64,000 bases of DNA from Allokutzneria sp. NRRL B-24872 (lineage in GTDB: Bacteria > Actinomycetota > Actinomycetes > Mycobacteriales > Pseudonocardiaceae). A program made the position numbers and the translations under genes. The stretch lies in contig NZ_MUMH01000085.1 of assembly GCF_002155965.1 (NCBI RefSeq), forward strand, positions 107,043 to 171,042, in the 5' to 3' direction. Every line of letters starts with the position of its first letter. Within the stretch, counting starts at the first letter, position 1. Positions 31,646 to 40,743 of this stretch are shown one piece after another. The notes below the pieces were generated by a model. That model was not told where the DNA came from, did no database searches, and worked only from the letters and a program-made list of their open reading frames with translations.

Positions 31646-33288
31646 GTGCTGATGGTCGGCTGCCGGGGCGAGAGTCCCAAGTGGACCAGGCGCTCGTCGA
31701 ACTGCTTCACCTCGGGTGAACGGGCCCACGGCTGGAGGCTGCGGCGGACGTCGAACATCCACTCGCCGACCCGGACCGAGCTGTGCCCGGCCACGATCTC
31801 GGCGATCTCCTCCAGCACGCGCACCGCCTCGGGGATCTCCTTCTGCTGCACCAGCGCCTTCGCCCGGTCGATCAACCGGAAGCCCCGGTTGCGCACCAGG
31901 CCCGGCGCGGTCAGCTCCAGCGCGCTCTCCGAGGCCTGCAACGCGCGCTTGGACTGGTTCAGCCGCACCCAGGAGCCCGCCTGGAAGCCCACGCTGAAAC
32001 CCTGGTCCACGAAGTACAGGTACTCCGGGTCGTCGTCGGCGAGCCGGTCCGGCAGCAGGCTCTCCACCCGGTTCAGCGCCCGGCTGGTGGCGATCTCCTG
32101 GCCGTCGGTGGAGTAGCCCCACGCCGCCATCTGCTCGGCGTAGGTGGCCAGCAGCGCGCTGCCGGACTGGGCGGCCCAGCCGCGCGCGGCGAAGACGTGG
32201 TCCAGCGCCTTGGGGATCTGCTCGCGGAAGATCGCCATGTGCGCCAGGCAGCAGTGGATGAAGGTGATCGTCCGGACGTCCTTGATCGCGTGCGCCGCGG
32301 CCAGCCCCTCCTTGAAGCAGCGGTCGGCGGCGGGGTAGCGGCCCACGTCGTAGAGCAGCCAGCCGGCCAGCTGCGACAGCTCCGCGTAGACCTGCACCAG
32401 GTCGCGCTCCAGCGCCGAGCGCGAGACCCCGTCCAGCATCTCGCCGACCACCGAGCGGTAGCGCAGCACGGCCTTGAGCACCGGCTCCGGGCCCTTGGAG
32501 TCGTCGAGGTGGCGGCACATGCCGGTGACGTTCTTGAAGATCTCGATGGTCGAGGCGTCCGGCCGGTGCGCGGAGAAGGTGGCCGTCGCGAGGCGTTCGC
32601 GCTCCTCCGGCCGCAGCTTGCGGACCACGGGCAGCCCGGACACCCCGCCGAAGACCTGGGCCAACCGGAACAGCGTTTCCTGGCGGCCGGGGTCCGGCTC
32701 GGTCCTGGTGACCGCGCGGAACAGCTCGAAGGACTCGTCGCGAGTCGGCACCAGCAGCTGGTCCAAGCCGTTCACCGGCGCCTGCAGGTCCAGCCCGTCG
32801 GTGAACCGCCGCGGCTGCTCCGCGGGCGTGGAGGAGGGAACGACGGGGCGGGCGCGGTGCTGGTCGAGGTGGCTGAAGTCGGCGGCGTCGATCGCGGCCT
32901 GGTCCTCGGCGCCGTAGCTGGCGTAGGTCGCGTCGGTGAGCAGCTCGCGGGTGGCCGCGCAGTACATCCGCGCCAGCACCGGCAGCACCCACACCGAGGG
33001 ACGGCGCCCGCCGTCCGGCCACATCTCGTAGTCGTAGAGGCGCTGCACTCGCAGGGTCGCGGTCGCCGCCGGGTCGAGCTGGTTGAACTCGTCGACCACG
33101 TGCGAGGCGCTGCGGTTGTGCGCGAGGCGGTACAGGCGCAGGGGGCTGACCTGATTGTCGAATGCGAGCACGTCGACGATCTGCGCCCAGGAAAACCCTT
33201 TCTCGCGGAGATTCTTCGCGCGTGACTGAGCGCGCGCGGTGTCGTTGTTGCCGTTGTTCTGGCTAGCCGCGACCACGAGAACCGACAC
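31642..33288 (-). CDS. XRE/TPR-type transcriptional regulator leading the salvage operon
   Basis: The 548-residue protein has an N-terminal helix-turn-helix-like part (GFSWAQIVDVLAFDN; VSPLRLYRLAHNRSA) followed by TPR-like helices up to the end (PAADRCFKEGLAAAHAIKD). This matches the long actinobacterial XRE regulators with a TPR sensor. GTG 33288 has GGAGGAGCGGGAG upstream; an upstream start at 33327 is less likely. It is the first gene of the operon and may respond to its substrate. Confidence 0.8.
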   Translation of the reverse strand: MSVLVVAASQNNGNNDTARAQSRAKNLREKGFSWAQIVDVLAFDNQVSPLRLYRLAHNRSASHVVDEFNQLDPAATATLRVQRLYDYEMWPDGGRRPSVWVLPVLARMYCAATRELLTDATYASYGAEDQAAIDAADFSHLDQHRARPVVPSSTPAEQPRRFTDGLDLQAPVNGLDQLLVPTRDESFELFRAVTRTEPDPGRQETLFRLAQVFGGVSGLPVVRKLRPEERERLATATFSAHRPDASTIEIFKNVTGMCRHLDDSKGPEPVLKAVLRYRSVVGEMLDGVSRSALERDLVQVYAELSQLAGWLLYDVGRYPAADRCFKEGLAAAHAIKDVRTITFIHCCLAHMAIFREQIPKALDHVFAARGWAAQSGSALLATYAEQMAAWGYSTDGQEIATSRALNRVESLLPDRLADDDPEYLYFVDQGFSVGFQAGSWVRLNQSKRALQASESALELTAPGLVRNRGFRLIDRAKALVQQKEIPEAVRVLEEIAEIVAGHSSVRVGEWMFDVRRSLQPWARSPEVKQFDERLVHLGLSPRQPTIST

Positions 33289-33695
33289 CTCCCGCTCCTC
33301 CCGGCCGTTGCTGTGCCCGGCGCACATCCTCTCGGCTGGTGGCGCCCGAGGGCCACGGCGCGGTCACCGGCGAGGGGAATTGGGGTAACCCGAGCGCCCT
33401 CGCGTGCCGATCGCGCAGCTCACGGCCGTGCCGGCCGGGGTAGTCCGAGGATGATCGCCGGGGGTAGGCCGCGCGGCCCCGGCCCGCCATCCTGGTGCTG
33501 GTGCCCGTGCGAGCAGCGCGGACGCGCGTCGTCGCCCCGGCCCCGCACGGGGGCTCGGACAGCAGTGCGGACAGCAGTACGGACGGATGCATGTGGTTGA
33601 ACACTTGCCTTTTCGGCTCGCCCGGATTTCGGCCGATGCCGACGATACCGGTCCCGGGTTGCGGTGTCTTTCCTCCGGTGGTCGGCTGAGCCGCC
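33289..33695. other. 407-bp upstream region of the regulator operon
   Basis: No convincing gene is present. It holds an almost exact short tandem repeat near 33555-33585 (about two and a half copies of GCGGACAGCAGT, with ACGGACGG at the end). The promoter of the leftward operon should lie near its 33300-33450 side and the promoter of the gene at 33696 in the other half. Confidence 0.4.
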
Positions 33696-34055
33696 ATGGC
33701 TGAGCACACCGGTTTGCTGCTCTTCTGCCTGGCTATTGTCGCCGTAGTCGGTTCGTCCGAATGGTGGCATCGAAAATGTGAGAGAAGGACCGGACTGCTC
33801 TGCCTGTTGTGCGGACTGCTTCGACTTCTTGAAAATGTGCTGCTCGGAACCGGGCAGTCCACCAGGTGGGCGCGCCGGGCCGACTCCGCGCCCGACGACG
33901 TGTGGCACGCCGTGACCAACGCCGGCCGCCGCTACGCGCGGATGTGCTGCGGAGCCGCCCTGCACGACGTCGACGTGGACGTGGTCGCCCGCCGCCCGCG
34001 TGGCCGCAAGTGCTCGCGCTGCGCCGAACGCGTCAGCACGGTCGGCCGCCGCTAG
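33696..34055 (+). CDS. Small Cys-rich hypothetical protein
   Basis: The C-terminal 70 residues (WHAVTNAGRRYARMCCGAALHDV; GRKCSRCAERV) look like the small zinc-ribbon-like proteins found in Pseudonocardiaceae. The first 45 residues are hydrophobic and weakly coding-like, so the real start may be the GTG at 33837. I assign no function. Confidence 0.4.
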   Translation: MAEHTGLLLFCLAIVAVVGSSEWWHRKCERRTGLLCLLCGLLRLLENVLLGTGQSTRWARRADSAPDDVWHAVTNAGRRYARMCCGAALHDVDVDVVARRPRGRKCSRCAERVSTVGRR

Positions 34056-34058
34056 CCG

Positions 34059-34481
34059 CTAGTCGGTCGCGTACCGCGCCAGCCGCCCGGCGAGCTGGTC
34101 GCGCTCGGTGGTCGTCGGGAAGGCCGGCTCGGCCGAGCCCGCCGCGCCCCCGGCGACGACCTCGCCGACGAACCGCGCGACCACCGCGGGCTCCGGGGCG
34201 ACGTGCTCGCTGCCGAGGTGGGCCAGCACCGCGCTGCGCTCGCCCGGATCGGTCTCCACGGCCACCGCCCAGCCGTTGCGCTCGCTCCACACCAGCATCA
34301 GGTCCCGCTCCGGGCGCTCGCGGGAGCGGTGCGGCAGCCCCAGGTAGGCCGTTGCCGTGTCGCTGATCTCGAACGAGGTCGCTTCCGCCGGAACTCCGAC
34401 CGCGACGGCCACGGCGTTGAGATAGCCCGCCAGTCCACGGTCGAGCGGAGTTCTGGAAATCACGGCGTCGTCCATGCCCAT
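34059..34481 (-). CDS. DUF6292-like hypothetical protein
   Basis: The 140-residue protein matches the small actinobacterial type with a N-terminal helical part (RGLAGYLNAVAVAVG) and a beta-rich centre (DLMLVWSERNGWAVAVETD). The ATG at 34475 is an alternative start. Family name is from memory of the pattern and not verified. It converges on the Cys-rich gene. Confidence 0.6.
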   Translation of the reverse strand: MGMDDAVISRTPLDRGLAGYLNAVAVAVGVPAEATSFEISDTATAYLGLPHRSRERPERDLMLVWSERNGWAVAVETDPGERSAVLAHLGSEHVAPEPAVVARFVGEVVAGGAAGSAEPAFPTTTERDQLAGRLARYATD

Positions 34482-34628
34482 CAGGCTATGCGCGGCGCCT
34501 TAATCGGTCGACCGGCCTCGCCGGAAACGGCGTGCTTCGGGTCGGAAAAGTGATGTCCGCGCACCGCGGAACCCCCTGCTACGAGGGAAAACGAGTGGCC
34601 GTCTCCGCTCGGCGCGGTTTCCCCTCGC

Positions 34629-34820
34629 TTGACGTTGTGTCGCGTCCGTGCTTTACTGGTTTTGGTTGAAGGTTTTTGTGTCGTCTTTTCTGGCGCTCGC
34701 AAGGATTTTTGAGCGAGCGTGTCAGAGTGTTCGGGTTCATCGAATTCCTCCCTCAACGCGCTTGCACCCGGCCCGCTCGGTCGAGCGGCGCCGCACGTTG
34801 AAGCGATGGGATTCACCAGC
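34629..34820 (+). promoter_or_regulatory. Promoter and long 5' leader of the cold-shock gene
   Basis: TTGACG (34629-34634) and TTTACT (34652-34657) are separated by 17 bp and form a good housekeeping-type promoter. The predicted transcript starts near 34664 and leaves a leader of about 155 nt that is T-rich early. Long structured leaders are typical of CspA-type cold-shock mRNAs. Confidence 0.65.
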
Positions 34821-35024
34821 ATGACTCAGGGCACCGTGAAGTGGTTCAACGCCGACAAGGGCTTCGGCTTCATCACTCCGGACGACGGCGGTAACGACCT
34901 GTTCGTCCACTTCTCCGCGATCAACGCGGGTGGTTACCGCAGCCTGGACGAGAACGCCCGGGTGCAGTTCGAGGTCACCCAGGGCGACCGCGGCCCCCAG
35001 GCCACCGCTGTCAGCCTCGTCTGA
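34821..35024 (+). CDS. cspA: Cold-shock protein, CspA family
   Basis: The 67-residue OB-fold protein has RNP1 (GFGFITP) and RNP2-like (DLFVHFSAI) motifs and binds single-stranded RNA/DNA. ATG 34821 fits the family start ([10 protein letters not shown]); the longer frame upstream is leader. It is monocistronic and ends at a strong terminator. Confidence 0.96.
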   Translation: MTQGTVKWFNADKGFGFITPDDGGNDLFVHFSAINAGGYRSLDENARVQFEVTQGDRGPQATAVSLV

Positions 35025-35040
35025 GGCGCAAGCACCTCCG

Positions 35041-35072
35041 CGAAGGGCGTCCACCACGGTGGGCGCCCTTCG
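35041..35072 (+). terminator. Terminator after the cold-shock gene
   Basis: A GC-rich hairpin, CGAAGGGCGTCCACC paired with GGTGGGCGCCCTTCG, lies 16 bp after the stop codon with a single mismatch. No U-run is visible, as usual in GC-rich hosts. Confidence 0.75.
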
Positions 35073-35083
35073 CCGTGCCGGGA

Positions 35084-36064
35084 TCAGCCGAGGGGGGCGC
35101 TGCGCCAGGTCCACGAGGTGCGGCGCGGGTGGCCGGGGAGCTCGCCGCGGCCGGTCGCCCAGAGCAGGGTCGGCCAGGGGACCGTGGTCGTCGGCGCTTC
35201 CGGGAAGAGCCGGGCGAGGGCGCGCGAGCACAGGCCGCTGGGCGGATTCCACGACAGGCCAAGGCCTTCGGCGAGGTCGTGGGTGTGCACGAGCGTCTCC
35301 ACGACGCCCATCGCGGCGAAGCCCTCCGGATCGGAGACGCCGTTGCTGTGCCAGGCGCGCTTGCCGGACGGAGCGGTGCGGACCATCGCGACGAGCAGCG
35401 CGCCGCTGGCCTCCAACACCTGCAACAAGCCTTCCGGTCCACCGGCGCGATCGGCGTGCACGGCGTTGCGGGGACCGCCCGGCCTGCGCGCCTCCCACAC
35501 GAACGGCACGTTCCCGGTCAGCGGCGGCGTCGCCGGGCCGAGCTGCACGGCGTAGGCGAACAGGTCGTCGCTGAGGTGTTCGACGGTCTCCCAGCAGTCC
35601 CACTCCAAACCGCCCGCCTTCGCCTCCCACGCCTGCGCCGGAGCCTCGCGCAGTCTCTGCACGGAGAGTTCCACGGAGCGCGCCAGGTGCTCGGGCAGCA
35701 CGGGCGGCCGCTCGCTCACGGTGTTGAGGTAGGTGGTGATGGCGTCGCGGTTGCGGGCGAGGCAGCTGACCCGCGCGTCGAGCTGGTCGCGCTCGCGCCG
35801 CAGCGTGTCCAGCAGCTCCGCCGAGGCGTCGGTGACCTGGATGGAGCACGGCGTGTCCAGGCACGGCAGGATGTCCTTGATGATCTTCGTGGGCACCCCG
35901 GCGTCGAGCAGGCCCCGGATCTGGATCACCCGCTCCACCAGGGGCTCCGGGTAGTCGCGGTAGCCGTTGGCCTCCCGCTGCGGGGCGAGCAGGCCCTGCT
36001 CCTCGTAGTAGCGCAGCAGCCGCGCGGGCACGTGGGTGCGGTCGGCCAGTTCTCCGATGCGCAC
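35084..36064 (-). CDS. MerR-type regulator fused to a DinB/maleylpyruvate-isomerase-like domain
   Basis: Residues 1-75 form a MerR DNA-binding domain (RIGELADRTHVPARLLRYYEEQG; GYRDYPEPLVERV), followed by a coiled coil (to about 115). Residues about 120-326 resemble the DinB/mycothiol-dependent maleylpyruvate isomerase helical bundle (WDCWETVEHLSDDLFAYAV; ETLVHTHDLAEGL with His residues). The domain is plausibly a ligand or thiol sensor. The gene is divergent from the MFS exporter and shares the palindrome at 36095. Confidence 0.82.
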   Translation of the reverse strand: MRIGELADRTHVPARLLRYYEEQGLLAPQREANGYRDYPEPLVERVIQIRGLLDAGVPTKIIKDILPCLDTPCSIQVTDASAELLDTLRRERDQLDARVSCLARNRDAITTYLNTVSERPPVLPEHLARSVELSVQRLREAPAQAWEAKAGGLEWDCWETVEHLSDDLFAYAVQLGPATPPLTGNVPFVWEARRPGGPRNAVHADRAGGPEGLLQVLEASGALLVAMVRTAPSGKRAWHSNGVSDPEGFAAMGVVETLVHTHDLAEGLGLSWNPPSGLCSRALARLFPEAPTTTVPWPTLLWATGRGELPGHPRRTSWTWRSAPLG

Positions 36065-36094
36065 TGCGCACCACCTCTCGATCAGGGCTTTCCC

Positions 36095-36108
36095 TCACAC
36101 TAGTGTGA
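36095..36108. promoter_or_regulatory. MerR-type operator TCACACTAGTGTGA
   Basis: A perfect 14-bp palindrome with CTAG centre lies in the 54-bp divergent region between the MerR fusion and the MFS gene. This is the usual spacing element of drug- or redox-sensing MerR proteins. It is only 10 bp before the MFS start, so that transcript is nearly leaderless. Confidence 0.75.
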
Positions 36109-36118
36109 AGGTTCGAGC

Positions 36119-37480
36119 ATGGGCGACATGATTCTCGCGCTGCTCTCGCTGGCCCAGTTCCTCATCGCGCTGGATTACTCGATCATCTTCATCGCGCTGC
36201 CCAGCGTCGCCGCCGAACTGCACCTCGCGCCCGCGACCGCGCAGTGGGTGGTCAGCGCCTACGCGGTGCTCTTCGCGGGCTTCCTGGTGGTCGGCGGGCG
36301 GCTGACCGACCGGATCGGCGCCAAGCCGCTGTTCGTCGTGGCCATCGCGGGGTTCGGCCTGGCCAGCGCGGCGGGCGGGCTCGCGGAGGGCGGCGGCCTG
36401 CTGCTCGCCGCGCGCGCCGCCCAGGGGCTCGGGGCCGCGCTGCTGCAACCCGCCGTGCTCGGGCTGATCGGGACGACGTTCCCGGCGGGACCCGCGCGCA
36501 GCCGGGCGCTGGTGGTCTGGGGCTCGGTCGGTGCCTCCGGCCTGGCGGCGGGCGCGATCCTCGGCGGCCTGCTCACCGTCGTGTCGTGGCGGCTCACCTT
36601 CATGATCAACGTGCCGCTGACGCTGCTGTGCGCGCTCGGCGCGGTGATCTGGTTCGCGCCGACGAGCGACCGGAGCACCGCGCGCATCCCCGTCGGCGCC
36701 TCCGTCCTCGGCACGGGCGCGGTGCTCGCGCTGGTGCTCGGGCTGACGTTGGCGGCTGAGCAGGGGTGGGGCGCGCCGCTCACGATCGGCAGCCTCGTGC
36801 TCGGCGTCGTGCTGCTCGCGGCCTTCCTCCACAACGAGCGGACGTCGACGGCCGTGCTGATCGAGCACGTGCTGCGCCGCACGTCGTCACTGCGCACCGG
36901 GGCGCTGGCGACCGCGCTGTACATGGCCAGCGTCGGCGCGGAGTTCTACCTGCTGACCCTGCTGCTCCAGGCGATGAAGGGCTACACGCCGCTGGAGGCG
37001 GGCCTGGCGTTCCTGCCCTTGGCCATCATGGTCACCGCGGGCAACGCCGCCGCGGGACGCGCCGCGCGCCGCTTCGGAGCACGGGCCTCGCTGGCCGCCG
37101 GTTTCGCCTTCGCCACGGTCGGCCTGGTGTGGATCGCCCTTGCGCTGCAAGGAGATTCCTACGTGCTGCACCTGCTGCCGGGCATCCTGCTGAGCGGCTT
37201 CGGGCACGGCGCCATCTACACCTCGATGTTCACCATCGGCACCAGCGACGTGCCCGCCGCGCACCAGGGGACGGCGGGCGCGCTGCTCACCACCTCGCAG
37301 TACCTCTCCGGCGCGATGACCGTCGCCGTGCTCACCCTCGCGCTCGGCTCCGCGCCCGGCCACGGCAACTTCCAGGTCGCGTTCCTGATCACCGCCGCCG
37401 CTGCCGCCGGAGGCCTCGCGCTGAGCATGCGCCGCGTCCCCGTCGGGCCTGGCGCTGAAGCACGATCTAGGACACACTGA
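36119..37480 (+). CDS. MFS multidrug exporter (DHA2, EmrB/QacA type)
   Basis: The 453-residue inner-membrane protein has about 14 hydrophobic segments and the motifs GRLTDRIGAKPLFV (motif A) and VPLTLLCALG. It exports small toxic molecules by proton antiport. It is under the control of the divergent MerR fusion. Confidence 0.9.
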   Translation: MGDMILALLSLAQFLIALDYSIIFIALPSVAAELHLAPATAQWVVSAYAVLFAGFLVVGGRLTDRIGAKPLFVVAIAGFGLASAAGGLAEGGGLLLAARAAQGLGAALLQPAVLGLIGTTFPAGPARSRALVVWGSVGASGLAAGAILGGLLTVVSWRLTFMINVPLTLLCALGAVIWFAPTSDRSTARIPVGASVLGTGAVLALVLGLTLAAEQGWGAPLTIGSLVLGVVLLAAFLHNERTSTAVLIEHVLRRTSSLRTGALATALYMASVGAEFYLLTLLLQAMKGYTPLEAGLAFLPLAIMVTAGNAAAGRAARRFGARASLAAGFAFATVGLVWIALALQGDSYVLHLLPGILLSGFGHGAIYTSMFTIGTSDVPAAHQGTAGALLTTSQYLSGAMTVAVLTLALGSAPGHGNFQVAFLITAAAAAGGLALSMRRVPVGPGAEARSRTH

Positions 37481-37625
37481 CCCCAGGTGGCTGGCCTTCT
37501 CACAGGCCCCGGCCCGCGGTGTCGGTCAAGACCCGCGCGATGAACACCTCTTCTTCCCCGCAGTTCCTGTTCCGCCCTGCTCTGGGCCGGTCGCCGCCAC
37601 CACCCCACAGAACGGAGTGAAGTCC

Positions 37626-38114
37626 TTGAGCAGCACCAGAATCACCAACGGCGCCGAGCGGGCGATCATCGAGAACATGCTCGACCGCAACCGCGAAGCG
37701 CTCATCGCGACCGCGCGCGGACTGTCCGAGGCCGACGCCAGGCGACGGCTCGTCACGTCGCTGACCACGCCGATCTCGGTGATCAAGCACGCCGCCGCCG
37801 CGGAGCGGATCTGGTTCCAGCGGTTCTGGGCCGGGCTCGGCGAACACGAGTGCGACGGGTACTCCGCCCGGGACGTGGGCACCTTCGCCGTCACCGACGA
37901 CGAGACGCTTGCCGATGTCATCGCCGAGTTCGAGCGCGCCAGCCAGCGATCACGGGAGATCGCCGCGCGCTTCGACCTCGACGACGTCAAGCACAACCCC
38001 CGCGAGGGCACGGTGAGCATGCGGTGGACCCTGCTGTCGATGATCGAGGAGTTCGCCAGGCACGCCGGTCACGGTGACATCCTCCGCGAACAGCTCGACG
38101 TCACCGCAGGGTGA
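37626..38114 (+). CDS. DinB/DUF664-family protein
   Basis: The 162-residue protein has the DinB-type four-helix pattern (PISVIKHAAAAERIWFQRF; LLSMIEEFARHAGHGDILRE) with a conserved HxxxE/H set. DinB proteins bind metal and often mycothiol or thiols. The start is TTG 37626 behind GGAGTG; GTG 37617 is possible. It overlaps the convergent LRR gene by 14 bp. Confidence 0.75.
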   Translation: MSSTRITNGAERAIIENMLDRNREALIATARGLSEADARRRLVTSLTTPISVIKHAAAAERIWFQRFWAGLGEHECDGYSARDVGTFAVTDDETLADVIAEFERASQRSREIAARFDLDDVKHNPREGTVSMRWTLLSMIEEFARHAGHGDILREQLDVTAG

Positions 38115-38793
38115 AACACCCCTGCCGCTCAAGGGTTTCGAGCACGCCGCCGGACTCGACGCCGGTCCAGCGCAGATCGAGCTTCTCCAGCGACGGCATC
38201 CGCGCGACCCACTCCGGCAGCTCGCGCACGCGGGTGCCGCGAAGGTCGACGTGCCGCAGCCGGGGGAGCTCGGCGAGCTGGGCCGGGAACTCGGTCAGCG
38301 CGGTGTCGCGCAGCTCCAGCACGCGCAGGTGGCCCAGCTCGGCGAAGGAGTCGGGAAGGCGGGTGATCTCGTTGCCGCCCAACCACACCTCGCGCAGCGA
38401 CGCCAGGCGGCCGATGTCCTGCGGCAGCTCGGTGATGCGATTGTGCTGGGCGCGCAGCTCGACCAGCCCTGACGGCGCGACGAGGGCGGAGAGCTGGTTC
38501 TCACCGACGTTGAGGTAGCGGAGCCGGTCCATGCGCGCCACCGACCCGGGCAGCTCCGTGAGCCGGTTGTCGTGCAGGTAGAGGAAGTCGGTGACCTGGG
38601 GAATCTCCTCGGGCACAGCCGTCAGCAGGTTGTGCCCGAGGTCCAGGGTCCGCAGCCGCCCCAGCTCCCCGATCCTCGGTGACAACTCCGTCAGGTCGTT
38701 GTCGGCGAGGATCAGCACGTCCAGGCCGCGGTGCTCCCAGACCGACTCCGGAACGGTCCCGAGCCGCTGCCGCCACAGGTTCAGTTCAGCCAC
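38101..38793 (-). CDS. Leucine-rich-repeat protein
   Basis: The 230-residue protein is almost wholly leucine-rich repeats of about 23 residues (LxxLxLxxNxLTxLP pattern, about 9 units). Such LRR proteins are protein-interaction modules, cytosolic here as no signal peptide is visible. ATG 38793 is 28 bp from the divergent antiporter start. Function unknown. Confidence 0.8.
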   Translation of the reverse strand: MAELNLWRQRLGTVPESVWEHRGLDVLILADNDLTELSPRIGELGRLRTLDLGHNLLTAVPEEIPQVTDFLYLHDNRLTELPGSVARMDRLRYLNVGENQLSALVAPSGLVELRAQHNRITELPQDIGRLASLREVWLGGNEITRLPDSFAELGHLRVLELRDTALTEFPAQLAELPRLRHVDLRGTRVRELPEWVARMPSLEKLDLRWTGVESGGVLETLERQGCFTLR

Positions 38794-38821
38794 CGCGGCA
38801 ACCTACGCCCATAATGCGCGG

Positions 38822-40678
38822 GTGGTGATCGCTGCGGAGATCGTGGCGCTGGTGGTGACCGTTCTCGTGGTCACCTCGGCGGCGCGCAAGTTCGACTGGC
38901 CCGCGCCGTTGGTGCTGATCGGCGTGGGGGTGCTGGCCTCGTTCGTGCCCGGGGTGCCCGAGGTGCACCTGCCGCCGGAGGTGGTGCTGGTCGGGCTGCT
39001 GCCGCCGCTGCTCTACGCGACGGCGATCTCCACCTCGGTCAGCGACTTCCGGGCCAACCGCGGCCCGATCGCGCTGCTCTCGGTGGGCCTGGTCGTGTTC
39101 ACCACCTTCGGCGTCGGCCTGGTGGCGTGGCTGGTCGTGCCCGGGCTCCCGCTCGCGGCGGCGATCGCGCTCGGCGCCGTGGTCGCGCCGCCGGACGCCG
39201 TCGCGGCCTCCGCCGTCGCGCGGCGCGTCGGGATGCCGCGCACGATCGTGCGCATCCTGGAGGGCGAGAGCCTGGTCAACGACGCGGCGGCCCTGGTCGC
39301 TCTGCGCATGGCCATCGCGGCGATCTCCGGATCGGTGACCCTGCTCCAGGTCGGCGGGGACTTCCTGCTCGCGGCCGGGGTCGGGATTCTCGTCGGGCTC
39401 GTGGTCGGCGTCGCGGCGTCGATGATCCGGGCGCGGCTGACCGACTCGGTCACCGACACCGCGCTGTCCTTCTCGTTGCCGTTCATCGCCTACCTGCCCG
39501 CCGAAGCCGTGCACGGCTCGGGAGTGCTGGCCGTCGTGCTCTGCGGGCTGATCATGGGTCACCGCGCGCCCGCGCTGCTGTCCGGGCCGTCGCGGCTGGC
39601 CAGCCGGTTGAACTGGCAGACCGTGCAGTTCCTGCTGGAGAACGTGGTCTTCCTGCTGATCGGCTTGCAGATCAGGCCGATCCTGCGCGATGTCGCGGAG
39701 AGCGGGCTCAGCGCGGGCACGCTGACCGCGATCTGCGCCGCCGTGTTCGCCGCGACGGTGCTCACGCGCATGGTGTGGATGGTGCTCATCGCGACCGTGC
39801 GGCGGGTGCTCCGGCTGAAGGCGTGGCGATGGGGCTACACGGCCGTCGTCGGCTGGGCGGGGATGCGCGGCGTGGTCACGTTGGCCGCCGCGTTCATCCT
39901 GCCGCCGGACACCCCGCAGCGCCCGGTGCTGCTGCTCTGCGCGTTCGTCGTGGTGGCGGGAACCCTTGTGCTGCAAGGAACAACACTGCCCGCGCTGGTG
40001 CGGCGGCTGAAGCTGCCCGCGCCCGATCCGGCCGAGGACGCGTTGCAGCGGGCGGCGTTGCTCCAGGAGATGACCAACGCGGCGCTGCACCGCCTGGAGA
40101 AGGTCGCGACGCCCGACGACCCGCCGGAGGTGGTGGACCGGCTGCGCGACCGCGTCAGCCACCGCGCGGACTCCGCGTGGGAGCGGCTCGGGCGGCAAGG
40201 CGCTCTCGCGGAGACGCCGAGCGAGGCGTACCTGAGGCTGCGCCTGGAAATGCTCGAAGCCGAGCGCGAGGTCTTCCTGAAGGCGCGCGACGAGGGCCGC
40301 GCGGACGACACGGTGCTGCGCTCGGTGTTGGAGACCTTGGACATCGAGGAGTCCATGCTCGACCAGGCCGCCGACGAGCAGGACGCCGTCGAGGGGGAGC
40401 TGCGCACGCCGAGCGCAACCGCCGGGAGCTGCAAACACCTTGGCAAACAACGGAAGCCAGTCGCGCCCAGTGCAACCGTGTGCGCGGAGTGCGTCGCGGA
40501 CGGGCAAACCTGGGTCCACCTGCGCATGTGCTTGTCGTGCGGGCACGTGGGCTGCTGCGACTCCTCGGTCGGCAAGCACGCGACGGCGCACTTCAGGGAC
40601 ACCCTGCACCCCGTGATGCGCAGTCACGAGCCCGGCGAGACGTGGCGCTGGTGCTTCGTGGACCAACAACTCGGTTGA
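38822..40678 (+). CDS. Na+/H+ antiporter of CPA1 type with C-terminal UBP zinc finger
   Basis: The 618-residue protein has about 12 membrane segments (to residue about 400) with CPA1 motifs GESLVNDAAALVALR and GWAGMRGVVTLAAAF, then a cytosolic regulatory part (410-530). The last 85 residues (from SCKHLGK) form a UBP-type zinc finger: CVADGQTWVHLRMCLSCG and HVGCCDSS with metal-binding Cys/His. GTG 38822 starts it. The zinc finger may sense ligands or redox state. Fusion is uncommon outside actinobacteria. Confidence 0.88.
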   Translation: MVIAAEIVALVVTVLVVTSAARKFDWPAPLVLIGVGVLASFVPGVPEVHLPPEVVLVGLLPPLLYATAISTSVSDFRANRGPIALLSVGLVVFTTFGVGLVAWLVVPGLPLAAAIALGAVVAPPDAVAASAVARRVGMPRTIVRILEGESLVNDAAALVALRMAIAAISGSVTLLQVGGDFLLAAGVGILVGLVVGVAASMIRARLTDSVTDTALSFSLPFIAYLPAEAVHGSGVLAVVLCGLIMGHRAPALLSGPSRLASRLNWQTVQFLLENVVFLLIGLQIRPILRDVAESGLSAGTLTAICAAVFAATVLTRMVWMVLIATVRRVLRLKAWRWGYTAVVGWAGMRGVVTLAAAFILPPDTPQRPVLLLCAFVVVAGTLVLQGTTLPALVRRLKLPAPDPAEDALQRAALLQEMTNAALHRLEKVATPDDPPEVVDRLRDRVSHRADSAWERLGRQGALAETPSEAYLRLRLEMLEAEREVFLKARDEGRADDTVLRSVLETLDIEESMLDQAADEQDAVEGELRTPSATAGSCKHLGKQRKPVAPSATVCAECVADGQTWVHLRMCLSCGHVGCCDSSVGKHATAHFRDTLHPVMRSHEPGETWRWCFVDQQLG

Positions 40679-40743
40679 GTCTTCCCTTGCAACGAGCCGG
40701 AAACAGCCGTTAACGCGGGCCCGGCGCGGTGCGAGGGACGGGC

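Noticed and set aside
33540..33600. CRISPR or larger tandem array from the GCGGACAGCAGT repeats
   Set aside because: There are only about two and a half copies without spacers.
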